From Lotus japonicus (lineage: Eukaryota > Streptophyta > Magnoliopsida > Fabales > Fabaceae): a stretch of DNA of 64,000 nucleotides. Numbering within the stretch: the first letter of the stretch is position 1; each line of letters starts with the position of its first letter. The translations under genes and the position numbers were made by a program. The stretch lies in contig NC_080046.1 in NCBI RefSeq assembly GCF_012489685.1, positions 21,903,038 through 21,967,037 of the forward strand, in the 5' to 3' direction. The notes under the pieces are model-generated. The model worked only from the letters and a program-made list of their open reading frames with translations. It did not search any database and was not told the DNA's origin. Positions 54,118 to 64,000 of this stretch are shown one piece after another.

Positions 54118-56967
54118 CTAAGATTTGGCAGTACGGCGCAGAAGTTCCATCATCATGTGCTTCATCTCAATCAGCATGGATTCATGAGTGTCAAGACGTT
54201 GTTCCATGATGTCGAGTCTGGATGAGCTTGTCGGAGTAGAGCTTGAAGGAACGTTCTGAGCAGCTTGAGGTTCTGGAATGGAAGCAGAAGCAGCAGGAGT
54301 AAACAGAACTGGTGCAAGTCGCTCTGCCTCAGCCTCAGCTTCAAGACGTTCTGCCTCAAGTCTGGCTTGTTCATCCTGAGCTGCTGCTTGACGGGCAGCT
54401 TCTTCTTCTTGTTCTTTCTGTCTCTTGGCTTCTTCAATGGCTTCAAGAAGCTTGGTTCTCTGTTCGAGTTCATGAAGAGCCACCCTCCTAGCAAACCTTT
54501 GCTTTGCAGCCTCAATGCTCTGACTTCCCTCTGCATGCAGGAGCTGCAGCATAACGGGAAACTGAGCCACCAGCCAAGTGCTCAAATCGTTCCACTCATC
54601 AGCCACATTTTCAGCATTCTCACTGAGGTCAGTCTGACCGTGCACATTGCGGAGCCTCAAGGAGGCTTCATGATTGAAAATATTGATGCACTCAGAGAGA
54701 GATGTGGGTTGAAGGTGAGTATAGGGAATGATGGAGAGGTTGGGTGCAGGAGAGGCTGGGTGATTGCTGCTATGAGCTTCAGAGGCACCTTGTGGAGAAC
54801 CAATGTTAATTATGGGAGCATTGGGTTCAGAGGTTCCACGGTGAGGGTCTGAAGTTTCAACCAGAGGGTGAGGTGATCTAACCGAGGATTGGTTAGATAC
54901 TGATTGTTCAGGTTCAGGGTCTGGTTGAATTGGCTCTTGTTGGTCAGGGACAGGGTGAGCCTGTTGGACTAAGGGGTCTGCCTCTTGGATAGGATTGGCC
55001 AAGATAGGTTCATCTGGGTCAACTAGACGTTCAGGTCTAGGGCCAGGATATTGCCTAGGGCTTGGACAGGTAAGGTAATATTCTTCCAAGGCAGATACCT
55101 TCTCTTTCCTAACCTCCATGAATTTTCTAAGTGATTCAGAGGTATTGGAGGGAGGAGAGTCAAAGACATTGATGGGGAAGGATACAGGTGTGAAGGCTGA
55201 TGAAGAGTCTGTATCCGTGGTTCTGACAGCAGGACGTGCTGATGCTCTGGGAGCAGAGTGATCAGACGTTCTGGGTTGTGGATCTGTTGGTTTGGGTTCT
55301 GGTTGATTGGGGATGATGGGTTCAGAAGGTAATGGGTCGTATGGAATGGTAAGGAGAGAGGTTGGATCTTCTGACCTAGAGGATTGGTTCTGAAGCAAAT
55401 TCCAGAGTGGTGCTTCAGTAGGAGAAGGTTGAAAGAATGAAGATCTTGGGGAATGTGGTGGAGAGGTGGTTTGTGCGGCTGGCTGGGATTCATGAATAGG
55501 AGTGAGGGGATTTGAAGAGTGTTGGAGTAAGGCAGAAATTGGGAGTGCATCAAATAAATTCAAATCATCATCAGAGGTAAGTGCAGGCTTACTTGAATGT
55601 GCTGATGATCGAGTCACTCTGGCAGGAGGTTCAGTCCTTCTGACCTCTGCAGCAGCTGGTTCCACCCGAGTAGGCTTCACCACAATTCTGACTTTCTTCT
55701 GCTTCTTCTTTGGAGGACCATCCTCACTATCATCACCATCATCATCATCAGGCTTGCTCTTCGCCTTCTTGACCAGAGGGACATCAGATTCCTCTGAGGA
55801 TTCGTCCAGAACCATCTTCCTCTTGGTTTTCTTCTTGGGAGGAGAAGGAAACTCTGGAGCTGGTGGAAGTCTGCTGACGAAATCATCAAGGTCAATCTCG
55901 AATCCTTGAGCCCTGAGGTCTTCAACATAGCATCTGATGGCTTCAGGATGGTCTGCTTGAGTCCACAGAGGGTAGTCATTCAGAGGCATTCTTCTTCCTC
56001 TGATCTCAGAAGATGTGTCCTCATGAGCAGGAGCAATCTTCTTCTGGACCAAACCCATCTTCTTCAGAGAGTTGGCAGTGAAGACATCGCTAACAATTGT
56101 GCTCAAGTCCTCTGTGCAACCAGCATTGATCAAATCTTGCACCAAGTTGCTTTCAATGAGAAAGTCTGAGATCAGCCTCCCAAAAGGGATATATTTGATG
56201 GCTGACTTGATGGAGGAGGTGGTGCGAGACTTCCGGATGCATTCCTTCAAATAGGAGAACAGGAAGTAGGGAAGGCAGATCTTCTCCTTGTCTTGAATGA
56301 AGAACAGCATCGCCTTCTGATTGAAGTTGATGTAGTCTGGAGAACTGCCCTTTGGTCGTTGATTGATGCAGTTGAGCAGGATCTTGTGCCAGACCCTGAG
56401 TTTGGGTTGAAGGTCCATCACTTTGTAGCTCGTCTTGCCCGGTTTGAAGGTGGTGTACAGGGCCTTGTTGACGATGTCCTTGGTTCTGGGTTTCAGCTTC
56501 GATTCCGTCAGTGAGAACCGATACCCATGAGCAGTTTCTGCACCTAGCAGATTCACGAATGACTTCTCCGTGATGATGATCTTCCTACCCAGTATGTAAG
56601 AAACCACCTGAGTGTCATCACAGTCGGCGTGCTTCCAGAATTCCTTTACCAGCTTCTCATACACCGGTCCTCGAAGTCGATTGAAGTAGTTTCCCCAACC
56701 TTGAGCTTGGACTTCAGGACGGAGATCAAACCCATTTGCAGCCAAGTTGTCGAGGTTGAATCTCCATTCTGCCAGGACTTGGAGTTCCTCAGGAGGAAAT
56801 ACACAGTGAACGGCACAGCCCCGTTCTACAATAGGAACAATCTCCTCTTGAGCTTGAGCTTGTTCTTGTGCTGGGTTCTCAGAGCCCCGTTGACCCGTTG
56901 CCAAACCGACTACCATGTGAGGGAACTGAGGTGCATCTACAGTAGATCTTCTGGTTTGTCTCACCAT
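54118..56967 (-). CDS. Sirevirus 2 third ORF
   Basis: Open from 57123 (1001 codons); the preferred start is 56967 as in element 1. Visible differences from copy 1 are two substitutions: H to D in PVP(H/D)QQEP, and A to D in the coiled coil (AAQ(A/D)EQ). Basic NLS-like clusters, the Pro/Ser-rich middle and the C-terminal coiled coil are unchanged. No membrane segment was seen. Confidence 0.85.
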   Translation of the reverse strand: MVRQTRRSTVDAPQFPHMVVGLATGQRGSENPAQEQAQAQEEIVPIVERGCAVHCVFPPEELQVLAEWRFNLDNLAANGFDLRPEVQAQGWGNYFNRLRGPVYEKLVKEFWKHADCDDTQVVSYILGRKIIITEKSFVNLLGAETAHGYRFSLTESKLKPRTKDIVNKALYTTFKPGKTSYKVMDLQPKLRVWHKILLNCINQRPKGSSPDYINFNQKAMLFFIQDKEKICLPYFLFSYLKECIRKSRTTSSIKSAIKYIPFGRLISDFLIESNLVQDLINAGCTEDLSTIVSDVFTANSLKKMGLVQKKIAPAHEDTSSEIRGRRMPLNDYPLWTQADHPEAIRCYVEDLRAQGFEIDLDDFVSRLPPAPEFPSPPKKKTKRKMVLDESSEESDVPLVKKAKSKPDDDDGDDSEDGPPKKKQKKVRIVVKPTRVEPAAAEVRRTEPPARVTRSSAHSSKPALTSDDDLNLFDALPISALLQHSSNPLTPIHESQPAAQTTSPPHSPRSSFFQPSPTEAPLWNLLQNQSSRSEDPTSLLTIPYDPLPSEPIIPNQPEPKPTDPQPRTSDHSAPRASARPAVRTTDTDSSSAFTPVSFPINVFDSPPSNTSESLRKFMEVRKEKVSALEEYYLTCPSPRQYPGPRPERLVDPDEPILANPIQEADPLVQQAHPVPDQQEPIQPDPEPEQSVSNQSSVRSPHPLVETSDPHRGTSEPNAPIINIGSPQGASEAHSSNHPASPAPNLSIIPYTHLQPTSLSECINIFNHEASLRLRNVHGQTDLSENAENVADEWNDLSTWLVAQFPVMLQLLHAEGSQSIEAAKQRFARRVALHELEQRTKLLEAIEEAKRQKEQEEEAARQAAAQDEQARLEAERLEAEAEAERLAPVLFTPAASASIPEPQAAQNVPSSSTPTSSSRLDIMEQRLDTHESMLIEMKHMMMELLRRTAKS

Positions 56968-57410
56968 TTTGAAGAGGTTGAAGGTTTGAGGTAGAAGATG
57001 AAGTTTGAAGGATGAAGAGAGATCGAGAGAGAAATCACGAAGGAGGCGGTTTTGAAAAGCAGGGAGTGCGAGAGTGAAAACCGGAAGTGAGAGAGAACGT
57101 GTGTGTATAGTGGGTTTTATCAAATAACCGTTGTTGATTCAAAGAGCACTTTAAGATCAACGGTTGAAAATTAAAGATAGACAGTAACAGTAAAATACAC
57201 AATCACACACAGGAGATAAGCATATCTACACGCAATCACAACAGACTGTCACACGGGCACAAGGAACTATGCATCAGAAATTCTGACGCACGTGTTGTTG
57301 TCTCAGCTTCAGAGTCAGTACCAGTGGGCACACACACTCTGATTGAGTTACCTTCTGGACTAGACATCTTCTGATCAAGAAGTATCATAGTCAGAGGTTC
57401 TGATCTATCT

Positions 57411-60400
57411 TCACTCTGGACAAAAGTCCATGTTTAGATTTTTCAGAATAAAATTAAATCTATCTTCAGCTAAGGGCTTTGTAAAGATATCTGCCCATTG
57501 ATGGTCAGTATCAACAAACTTCAGAAGAAGTACGCCCTTCTGCACATAATCTCTAATGAAGTGATACTTTACCTCAATGTGCTTTGCCCTTGAGTGCAAG
57601 ATAGGATTCTTGCTCAACGAAATTGCAGCAGTGTTATCACAATAGATTGGGATATTGCTCTCAAGGATCTGATAATCCTCCAGCTGATGTTTCATCCAGA
57701 GCATCTGAGTGCTGCATATTGCTGCTGAGATATATTCTGCCTCTGCAGTTGATAGTGCAATAGTTGATTGCCTCTTGCTTGCCCATGAGACTAGATTGCT
57801 TCCCAGAAATTGACAATTTCCAGAAGTACTTTTTCTCTCTGTTCTATCTCCAGCATAATCAGCATCACAATAACCTGAAAGCTTATACTCTGATGTTTTC
57901 TTATACATCAAGCCAAGGTTAGTGGTGCCTTTCAGATACCTTAGGATCCTCTTAACAGCAGTTAAGTGGGTTTCCCTTGGATCTGATTGGAAACGAGCAC
58001 ATAAATGAACACTAAATAATATGTCTGGCCTAGATGCAGTTAAGTACAGAAGTGAACCTATCATGCCACGATAGAGCTTCTGACATACTTTACCACTTAT
58101 ATCTTCTTTTTCCAGAATGCATGTTGGATGCATTGGGGTCTTGGCCACTGTAGATTCCAGCATATTGAACTTCTTCAGAAGTTCCTTAGTGTACTTGCTC
58201 TGATGGATATATGTTCCTTCTGGTGTTTGATCAACTTGTATTCCCAGAAAGTACTTTAATTCTCCCATCATACTCATCTCAAATTCAGCCTGCATCATCT
58301 CAGAAAATTCTTTGCATAGAGATTGATTAGCAGAACCAAATATAATATCATCAACATAAATTTGCACAATTAAGATATCATCTTTATAAGTCTTGCAAAA
58401 GAGAGTTGTATCTACTTTACCCCTTACAAACTCATTCTCCAGAAGGAATGAGCTAAGTCTCTCATACCATGCTCTGGGAGCTTGCTTCAGACCGTAGAGT
58501 GATTTCTTCAATTTGAACACATGGTCTGGTTTCTTTTCATCTTCAAAACCTGGGGGTTGATGAACATAGACTTCCTCTGAGATATAACCATTTAGGAAGG
58601 CACTCTTTACGTCCATCTGATGTAGAACTATGTTGTGATTTACTGAGAAAGAAATCAATAGTCTGATTGCCTCCAGTCTTGCTACTGGAGCAAATGTTTC
58701 AGTGTAGTCTATTCCTTCCTGCTGGCTGTAGCCTTGAGCAACTAGCCTTGCCTTGTTTCTGACTACATCTCCTTTCTCATTTAGCTTGTTTCTGAATACC
58801 CATTTCGTTCCAATAACATGGACATTCTCAGGCTTCTTCACTAAGCTCCAAACATCGTTCTTGGAGAATTGATTCAATTCTTCTTCCATGGCCAGAATCC
58901 AATCCTTGTCCTGAAGAGCTTCATCTATGGACTTGGGTTCAATTAAGGACACCAATCCTTTCAGACTCAGCAAGGTCTCTTCAGAGGGTCTGAAGGCGGA
59001 TCTGGTTCTGACTGGTTCATCTTTGTTGCCCAGAATCAATTCCTTAGGATGAGCTGCAGTGATTCTGCTCTTCTTCAGAGTTTGTGAGTTAGAGGGACCA
59101 GCTTCTTCCTCTGGTTCATCTTCCTCTGGCTCAACTTCCTCTGGAGCTTTGCCTTTGTCAGAAACATTAATGCTTAAATCTGCAAACTTTTCAACTAGCT
59201 TTGACTGGTCAGAGTCAAGCTTATCATCAAATCTAACATGAATAGATTCTTCAATAGTCTTAGCATCAGTATTATAAAATCTAAAACCTTTAGATCTATC
59301 AGAATAACCAAGTAATAGACACTTAGAAGATTTAGCATCAAACTTATGCAATCTATCCTTAGTATTGAGAACATAACAAACACAGCCAAAAGGATGAAAA
59401 TAAGAAATGTTGGGTTTTATGTTCTTCCACAATTCATAAGGAGTCTTATTCAGAATTGGTCTCACAGAGATTCTGTTCTGAATGTAACATGCTGTATTTA
59501 CTGCCTCTGCCCAAAAGTGCTTAGCCATGCCAGTTTCTTGGAGCATGGTTCTAGCCATCTCCTGAAGAGTTCTGTTCTTCCTCTCAACAACACCATTTTG
59601 TTGAGGAGTTCTGGGACAAGAGAAATCATGTGTAATTCCATAGGAATCAAACAGACTCTCAAACTTGTCATTCTCAAACTCTCCACCATGGTCACTTCTG
59701 ACACGCACAATTCTACAAGCCTTCTCGTTTTGCACTTGAGCAATGAAGGTAGAGAACACAGCATGAGACTCATCCTTGCGGGTTAGAAACTTTACCCATG
59801 TCCAGCGGCTATAGTCATCAACGATAACCATCCCATATCTCTTGCCACCTATAGACTCAGTTTTCACTGGTCCAAACAGGTCGATATGCAGAAGTTCTAA
59901 CGGCCTTGAGGTTGAGACAACATTCTTTGCCTTGAAAGGGACTTTTGTGAATTTGCCTTTCTGACATGCTTCACAAAGAGCGTCTGAAGCGAACTTCAGA
60001 TTGGGTAAGCCCCTGACAAGGTTTAGCTTGCTCAGCTGAGAAATCTTTCTCATACTGGCATGCCCTAACCGTCTATGCCATACCCACTGCTCTTCATTAA
60101 CAGACAGAAGGCACTTCACATTCTGAGCCTCCAACTCAGATAATCTGATCTTATAAATGTTGTTCTTCCTCTTGCTGTTAAACAGAACAGAGCCATCGAT
60201 CTGACTTACAGCCCGGCAGGACTTTTGATTGAATATAACATCATAACCCTTGTCAGCTAATTGACTTATAGACAATAAGTTATGTGTTAAGCCGTCTACC
60301 AATAAAACATTATCAATGCATGGACTACTATCTACACAAATAGTACCAGTACCAATAATTTTACCCTTTTCATTTCCTCCAAAGCCAACTTCGCCTCCAG

Positions 60401-60515
60401 GCTTAAGTTTCAGCTCTCGGAACATACGCTTTTCTCCCGTCATGTGACGCGAGCATCCACTGTCCAGATACCATGATTGGTGTTTCAGTGGAGCTATCAA
60501 GGATATCTGCAACAT
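57411..60515 (-). CDS. pol: Sirevirus 2 pol polyprotein
   Basis: 1034 codons. Protease, integrase (H147, H152, C181, C184; D212, D275, E311), reverse transcriptase (YVDD 720-723) and RNase H are all complete and appear identical in protein sequence to copy 1. At least one silent difference occurs (near 57594). Same 113-nt, +1 overlap with gag. Confidence 0.95.
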   Translation of the reverse strand: MLQISLIAPLKHQSWYLDSGCSRHMTGEKRMFRELKLKPGGEVGFGGNEKGKIIGTGTICVDSSPCIDNVLLVDGLTHNLLSISQLADKGYDVIFNQKSCRAVSQIDGSVLFNSKRKNNIYKIRLSELEAQNVKCLLSVNEEQWVWHRRLGHASMRKISQLSKLNLVRGLPNLKFASDALCEACQKGKFTKVPFKAKNVVSTSRPLELLHIDLFGPVKTESIGGKRYGMVIVDDYSRWTWVKFLTRKDESHAVFSTFIAQVQNEKACRIVRVRSDHGGEFENDKFESLFDSYGITHDFSCPRTPQQNGVVERKNRTLQEMARTMLQETGMAKHFWAEAVNTACYIQNRISVRPILNKTPYELWKNIKPNISYFHPFGCVCYVLNTKDRLHKFDAKSSKCLLLGYSDRSKGFRFYNTDAKTIEESIHVRFDDKLDSDQSKLVEKFADLSINVSDKGKAPEEVEPEEDEPEEEAGPSNSQTLKKSRITAAHPKELILGNKDEPVRTRSAFRPSEETLLSLKGLVSLIEPKSIDEALQDKDWILAMEEELNQFSKNDVWSLVKKPENVHVIGTKWVFRNKLNEKGDVVRNKARLVAQGYSQQEGIDYTETFAPVARLEAIRLLISFSVNHNIVLHQMDVKSAFLNGYISEEVYVHQPPGFEDEKKPDHVFKLKKSLYGLKQAPRAWYERLSSFLLENEFVRGKVDTTLFCKTYKDDILIVQIYVDDIIFGSANQSLCKEFSEMMQAEFEMSMMGELKYFLGIQVDQTPEGTYIHQSKYTKELLKKFNMLESTVAKTPMHPTCILEKEDISGKVCQKLYRGMIGSLLYLTASRPDILFSVHLCARFQSDPRETHLTAVKRILRYLKGTTNLGLMYKKTSEYKLSGYCDADYAGDRTERKSTSGNCQFLGSNLVSWASKRQSTIALSTAEAEYISAAICSTQMLWMKHQLEDYQILESNIPIYCDNTAAISLSKNPILHSRAKHIEVKYHFIRDYVQKGVLLLKFVDTDHQWADIFTKPLAEDRFNFILKNLNMDFCPE

Positions 60516-62313
60516 AGATAATCTTGTCCTTAGGTACCCACTTTCTGGGTCCTCTTTTGTTAGTTACCCCAAAGGTTCTGATCACCTTGGGTGTCTCAAC
60601 ATGATATTTTAAAGGAATATTTGCATGATATTTAGTCATAGAGAAAGATCCCTTTTTAAGAGGGTTTTTAGCAACTTCAGCAGGTACAGGATCAGGCAAT
60701 ATGGTACCAGAGGGAACAAAGCATTCATACAAGGATTTAGCTTTAGACACAGAAGGCTCATTTCTAATTGGTTTAGAATAGCCAATGCCATGCATTCCAT
60801 TTCTGCTTACACCATAGATCATTGAAGCCATTAAGCTTCTATCTACGCTTTTAGCCAGGAATCTTTGAAAAGATTTTTCATACTTAGATTCATGCTTACT
60901 ATCAGAGGCATCGCAGGCAATAACTTCTTCTAACTTTGCAATTTGATTCTTAAGCACAGAGTTAGAATTAACTAAAGCATGGTTATCATTTTTCAAATCA
61001 GATATGATTTTCTCATGTTCAGAAGGAGTTTTAGAAACAGCAGATAAGTTCTTTTTCAGCTTCTTATGCTTAGACAACAAGGAGTTATACTTATCCATGA
61101 TATCAGACAAAGCATGTTTCAGTTCAGAGGTAGAGAAGGAAGCAAATACCTCATTTTCATCGTCAGAGTCTGGATCTCCTTCTGATTCTGAGTCAGAGTC
61201 AACAGCTTCCTTTGACTCTGTTCCTTTGTCTTTGACAATAGCCATGAGTCCTTGGACTTCACCATCAGAGTCAACATCCTCTGACTCTGATTCATCGAAT
61301 GTCACCATCAGACTCTTCTTGGTCTTGAAGTGCTTCTTTGGCTTCTTGTCCTTCTTCAATTTTGGACAGTCACTTTTGTAGTGCCCTGATTCTTTGCACT
61401 CAAAGCAAGTGACTTCCTTGATTGATGACTTCTTCTGACCTGAGGATTCAGACTTTCCTCTTGCCTTTCCAGAGCCTTTGAACTTGCTCTGCCTGTGCTT
61501 CCAGATGCGGTTGAGTCTCTTGGAGATCAGAGTCAGCTCATCTTCATCAGAATCTTCTGATGCTTCTTCAGATTCTTCTTCTTCAGCTTGAAGAGCCTTT
61601 GACTTCTCAACCTTAGCCTTTTCAGATTTGGATTTCAAGGCTATGGACTTTTTCCTCAGATCTTGCATCTCTGAGCGCTTCAGCTCATGGCATTTCAAAA
61701 TGCTGATGAGTTCTTCTAAACTCATATTCTCAACATCTCTCGTGAGCTCTATTGAAGTCACCAAAGGCATCCAACTTTCAGGAAGACACCTGATGACCCT
61801 TATGACGTGATCTTTTGTTGTGTAGCTCTTGTTGAGAGGACGTATGCCAGCTACAAGCAGTTGAAATCTGGAGAACATTTCTTCAATGGACTCATTTGGC
61901 TCCATGATGAAGGATTCATACTTTTGGATCAAAGACAATGCCTTTGATTCTTTGACTTTCTTGTTTCCTTCATGAGACATCTTCAGAGAATCAAAAATGC
62001 CTTTAGCAAACTCACGATCTGTAATCTTCTGGTACTCCTCATAGGAGATAGCACTTAGAAGAATTGCTCTTGCTTTATGATGTTGTGAGTACAGCTTCTT
62101 TTGATCTGCAGACATCTCTGACCTTGGGATCTTTTTGCCATCTGCATCAACTGGACGCTCATAGCCATCCACAATAATATCCCAGAGATCTGCATCGAAA
62201 CCCAGAAAGAAACTTTCCAGTCTATCTTTCCAATATTCGAACCTTTGACCATCGAACATAGGAGGCTTTGCGTTGTAACCATCTCTTTGAGTTTCACTGG
62301 TGGTGGCAGCCAT
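60403..62313 (-). CDS. gag: Sirevirus 2 gag
   Basis: 636 aa, apparently identical to copy 1, with the CX2CX4HX4C knuckle (303-316) and the acidic, coiled-coil extension. It ends within the pol frame. Confidence 0.93.
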   Translation of the reverse strand: MAATTSETQRDGYNAKPPMFDGQRFEYWKDRLESFFLGFDADLWDIIVDGYERPVDADGKKIPRSEMSADQKKLYSQHHKARAILLSAISYEEYQKITDREFAKGIFDSLKMSHEGNKKVKESKALSLIQKYESFIMEPNESIEEMFSRFQLLVAGIRPLNKSYTTKDHVIRVIRCLPESWMPLVTSIELTRDVENMSLEELISILKCHELKRSEMQDLRKKSIALKSKSEKAKVEKSKALQAEEEESEEASEDSDEDELTLISKRLNRIWKHRQSKFKGSGKARGKSESSGQKKSSIKEVTCFECKESGHYKSDCPKLKKDKKPKKHFKTKKSLMVTFDESESEDVDSDGEVQGLMAIVKDKGTESKEAVDSDSESEGDPDSDDENEVFASFSTSELKHALSDIMDKYNSLLSKHKKLKKNLSAVSKTPSEHEKIISDLKNDNHALVNSNSVLKNQIAKLEEVIACDASDSKHESKYEKSFQRFLAKSVDRSLMASMIYGVSRNGMHGIGYSKPIRNEPSVSKAKSLYECFVPSGTILPDPVPAEVAKNPLKKGSFSMTKYHANIPLKYHVETPKVIRTFGVTNKRGPRKWVPKDKIIYVADILDSSTETPIMVSGQWMLASHDGRKAYVPRAET

Positions 62314-62371
62314 TGTTTTTCACACCGGCCCGGATCACTGAACACTGTTAGGTGTGGTAATCAGAACTTGC

Positions 62372-62383
62372 GCTCTGATACCA
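62372..62383 (-). promoter_or_regulatory. primer-binding site of Sirevirus 2
   Basis: TGGTATCAGAGC on the - strand, two nucleotides inside the 5' LTR. Confidence 0.95.
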
Positions 62384-62385
62384 AT

Positions 62386-63601
62386 TGAAGGTATGAAAAA
62401 CGGTAGAAAGGGGGGGTTTGAATAACGTTTTCAGTACAAAACTACCACCTTAAAGATTTTAACAAATCTTTTCGAGAACTAAGTGCAAAAGATAGAGATA
62501 GAAAAGCACACAAGGATTTTATCCTGGTTCACTTGATAAATCACTCAAGCTACTCCAGTCCACCCGTTAAGGTGATTTCTTCCTTCTTAGAATGAAGGCA
62601 ATCCACTAATCAGGTAAGAGTTACAACTGCACTTGAAACCTACAAGTGACTAACAATTACACTGACTTAGCTCACACTAAGATTCACTCTCTTAGTCTTC
62701 TCTAGGATCCGATCAACCTTGATCTCCTAAAGGAAAATCAAACAACTGTTTGAGGTTGGTGTTTACAAGGGTTTGCTTCTGAATAAGCTGAGTGTAAACT
62801 AAAATAAATTACAAGATGAAAGAAAGCTTAGAATATATCTTGCGCGTGTGTATTGCTTCTTGTATGTTTTTTTTTTCTAGCCGCTTCTTTCAATCTTCAG
62901 CCTCTATATATACTCCAAGGATTAGGGTTGAGCGTTGCATGGGAAATGCTACCGTTGGAGGGCAGTTCTGGAAAATCCAGCTTCTGCTGTGGCTGAGAAC
63001 GTTAGGTAGGTCGTCAGGAAGGTACACTTGCTTTTGTACTAGGATAGCGACTTGACCTTTTAACCTAGGAGACTTCTGATCAGAGGAATGCTTCGTATTG
63101 GAACTTGTGAAGCCGGTTGATCAGAGTCAGAGGGATAGCACAGATCCTCTGACCATTGTATCTTCTGATTCTGAACTCAGAGGGAAGAACATGGCCTTCA
63201 GAGTTTCTTGCTTCTGGACTTCAGAGTTTCCACTATTCAGCTTCTGGATCTTCAGAGTCTTCTACACCATCGGAACATCTGAACCTTCAGTGTTTCTTGG
63301 TTGTCAGAACTTCTGGATCATCAGAGCTTCTAGCGACTGAGTCCTCATCAGAGTTTGTATAGCTTCAGATCTTCTGAAGCTTTTCCACTGTTCATACTGA
63401 ACATGGTGAATGCGAAAGCGTTGCTTGGGTTACCCTTTATACACAGTGCTTCTGATTTGTGTGAAATTGAGTCAGGGTCAGAGCCTGTAAATAGCACACT
63501 CAGAAAAACACGTTAGAGTACCACAATTGTTCATATCAAAAGGTTAACTTGTAATCATCAAAACATAGAGTTGTACTACTAGATCAAAACTTGATCTTAC
63601 A
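62386..63601 (-). repeat. 5' LTR of Sirevirus 2
   Basis: 1216 bp, apparently identical to the 5' LTR of element 1. The promoter TATA box is at 62905-62912 (- strand). Confidence 0.95.
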
Positions 63602-63606
63602 CCTCT

Positions 63607-63680
63607 CTCATGAATCTCGATTGCAGAAGTATCGCAAGTCTGTTGTTGATGCTACTGCAAATCTTGCTCAGGTTAACCTC
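63607..63680 (+). pseudogene. Ty1-copia gag, right part, cut off at 63680
   Basis: In frame with the left part: SHESRLQKYRKSVVDATANL then AQVN, the usual continuation of a copia gag. After about 63680 the sequence stops resembling gag, so another insertion or rearrangement follows immediately. Confidence 0.75.
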
Positions 63681-64000
63681 GGGAATTGGGTTTGGGGCCC
63701 TCCCTATGGGGCTCCGTGCCCCACCTGTTTTTTTTTAACCCATAAATGCCCTACGGAAATTAAAATTCCGTATTCACTAAAATAGAATACGGAAGTTAAA
63801 CTTCCGTATTCTATCTCTGACAGTCATCACCTTTTGCACCATTACTCCTCCTTCCACCATTACTCCTCCGTCACCAACCCCTCACCAGCCCCCTTAACCC
63901 CCTCAATGCCTCCAAACCACCCTCTCTCTCACCCTTTCCTACCTCACTTTCATCCTCACTTTCATTCTTCCTACCACCACCACCACCAACTCCTTCATTG
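63681..64000. other. unassigned sequence with palindromes, possible start of another element
   Basis: It starts gggaattgggtttggggccc, then has a T-run (about 63728-63736), two palindromes with a shared ACGGAA...TTCCGTA theme (63752-63772 and 63782-63814), and a C/T-rich tract to the window edge. The abrupt change from the copia gag suggests a transposable-element boundary. Its family cannot be judged from one end. Confidence 0.4.

Larger units (their letters stand above)
51494..63601 (-). mobile_element. Sirevirus-type Ty1-copia retrotransposon 2 (complete, 12,108 bp)
   Basis: Same structure, orientation and total length as element 1, every part offset by +26,611. Target duplication cctct (51489-51493 and 63602-63606). 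Only scattered substitutions separate the two elements. It is inserted in the gag of an older Ty1-copia element. All frames are intact. The two LTRs differ only in a short cluster (see 3' LTR), so the insertion is recent. Confidence 0.95.

Noticed and set aside
1..64000. tRNA, rRNA, CRISPR array, bacterial-type operons or organelle insertions.
   Set aside because: None was recognised on either strand; the only tRNA-like signals are retrotransposon primer-binding sites.

Overview
The window is nuclear DNA of a flowering plant, most likely a legume. The support is GT-AG introns, plant-type Sirevirus, LINE, MULE, Helitron, Stowaway and TRIM elements, and a Sirevirus third reading frame of a kind I associate with legumes. 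The species assignment is inference. No tRNA, rRNA, CRISPR array or bacterial-type operon was seen. Only two host genes are convincing. One is a two-exon chloroplast small heat shock protein (HSP21 type, + strand, 3502-4846). The other is a nine-exon TPX2/WVD2-like microtubule-associated protein (- strand, 14393-10088).

Layout. 1-3300: decayed retroelement debris, including a LINE reverse transcriptase remnant. 3343-4846: HSP21-like gene with a heat-shock-element-like site and TATA box. 5092-9491: a cluster of non-autonomous DNA transposons, namely two MITE-like foldbacks and two MULE-like elements with long TIRs and 11-bp and 9-bp target duplications. 10088-14393: WVD2-like gene, with a further MULE-like element in intron 7 and a GC-AG intron 6. 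15909-23208: LTR fragments and two solo LTRs of one family. 23214-24882 and 36996-37250: two halves of a decayed Ty3-gypsy gag, split by Sirevirus 1 (24883-36990, TSD gaact). 37370-41826: two decayed LINEs on the - strand. 42859-43163: Stowaway MITE. 43236-47650: non-autonomous Helitron. 47757-50592: a LINE split by a TRIM element (49730-50367). 50593-51493 and 63607-63680: a Ty1-copia gag split by Sirevirus 2 (51494-63601, TSD cctct). 63681-64000: unassigned sequence with a perfect 33-bp palindrome.

The centre of interest is the Sirevirus pair. Both are 12,108 bp, lie on the - strand, are almost identical and are very young. Each has ~1.2-kb LTRs, a tRNA-iMet-type primer site, several polypurine tracts, gag and pol in overlapping frames, and a ~950-1001 aa third ORF with NLS-like basic clusters and a C-terminal coiled coil. 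Each also carries a compact antisense gene (130 aa, charged, coiled-coil) with its own TATA box, convergent with the third ORF. I rate this antisense gene as the best candidate for something undescribed.

A second, diffuse signal is a set of six micro-insertions: an oligo-T run plus 5-20 bp of other sequence, each between 12-17-bp direct repeats. They look like minimal retrotransposition footprints, all in one orientation. Coordinates, splice sites and TSDs were read by eye. Family names come from motif recognition, not database searches.
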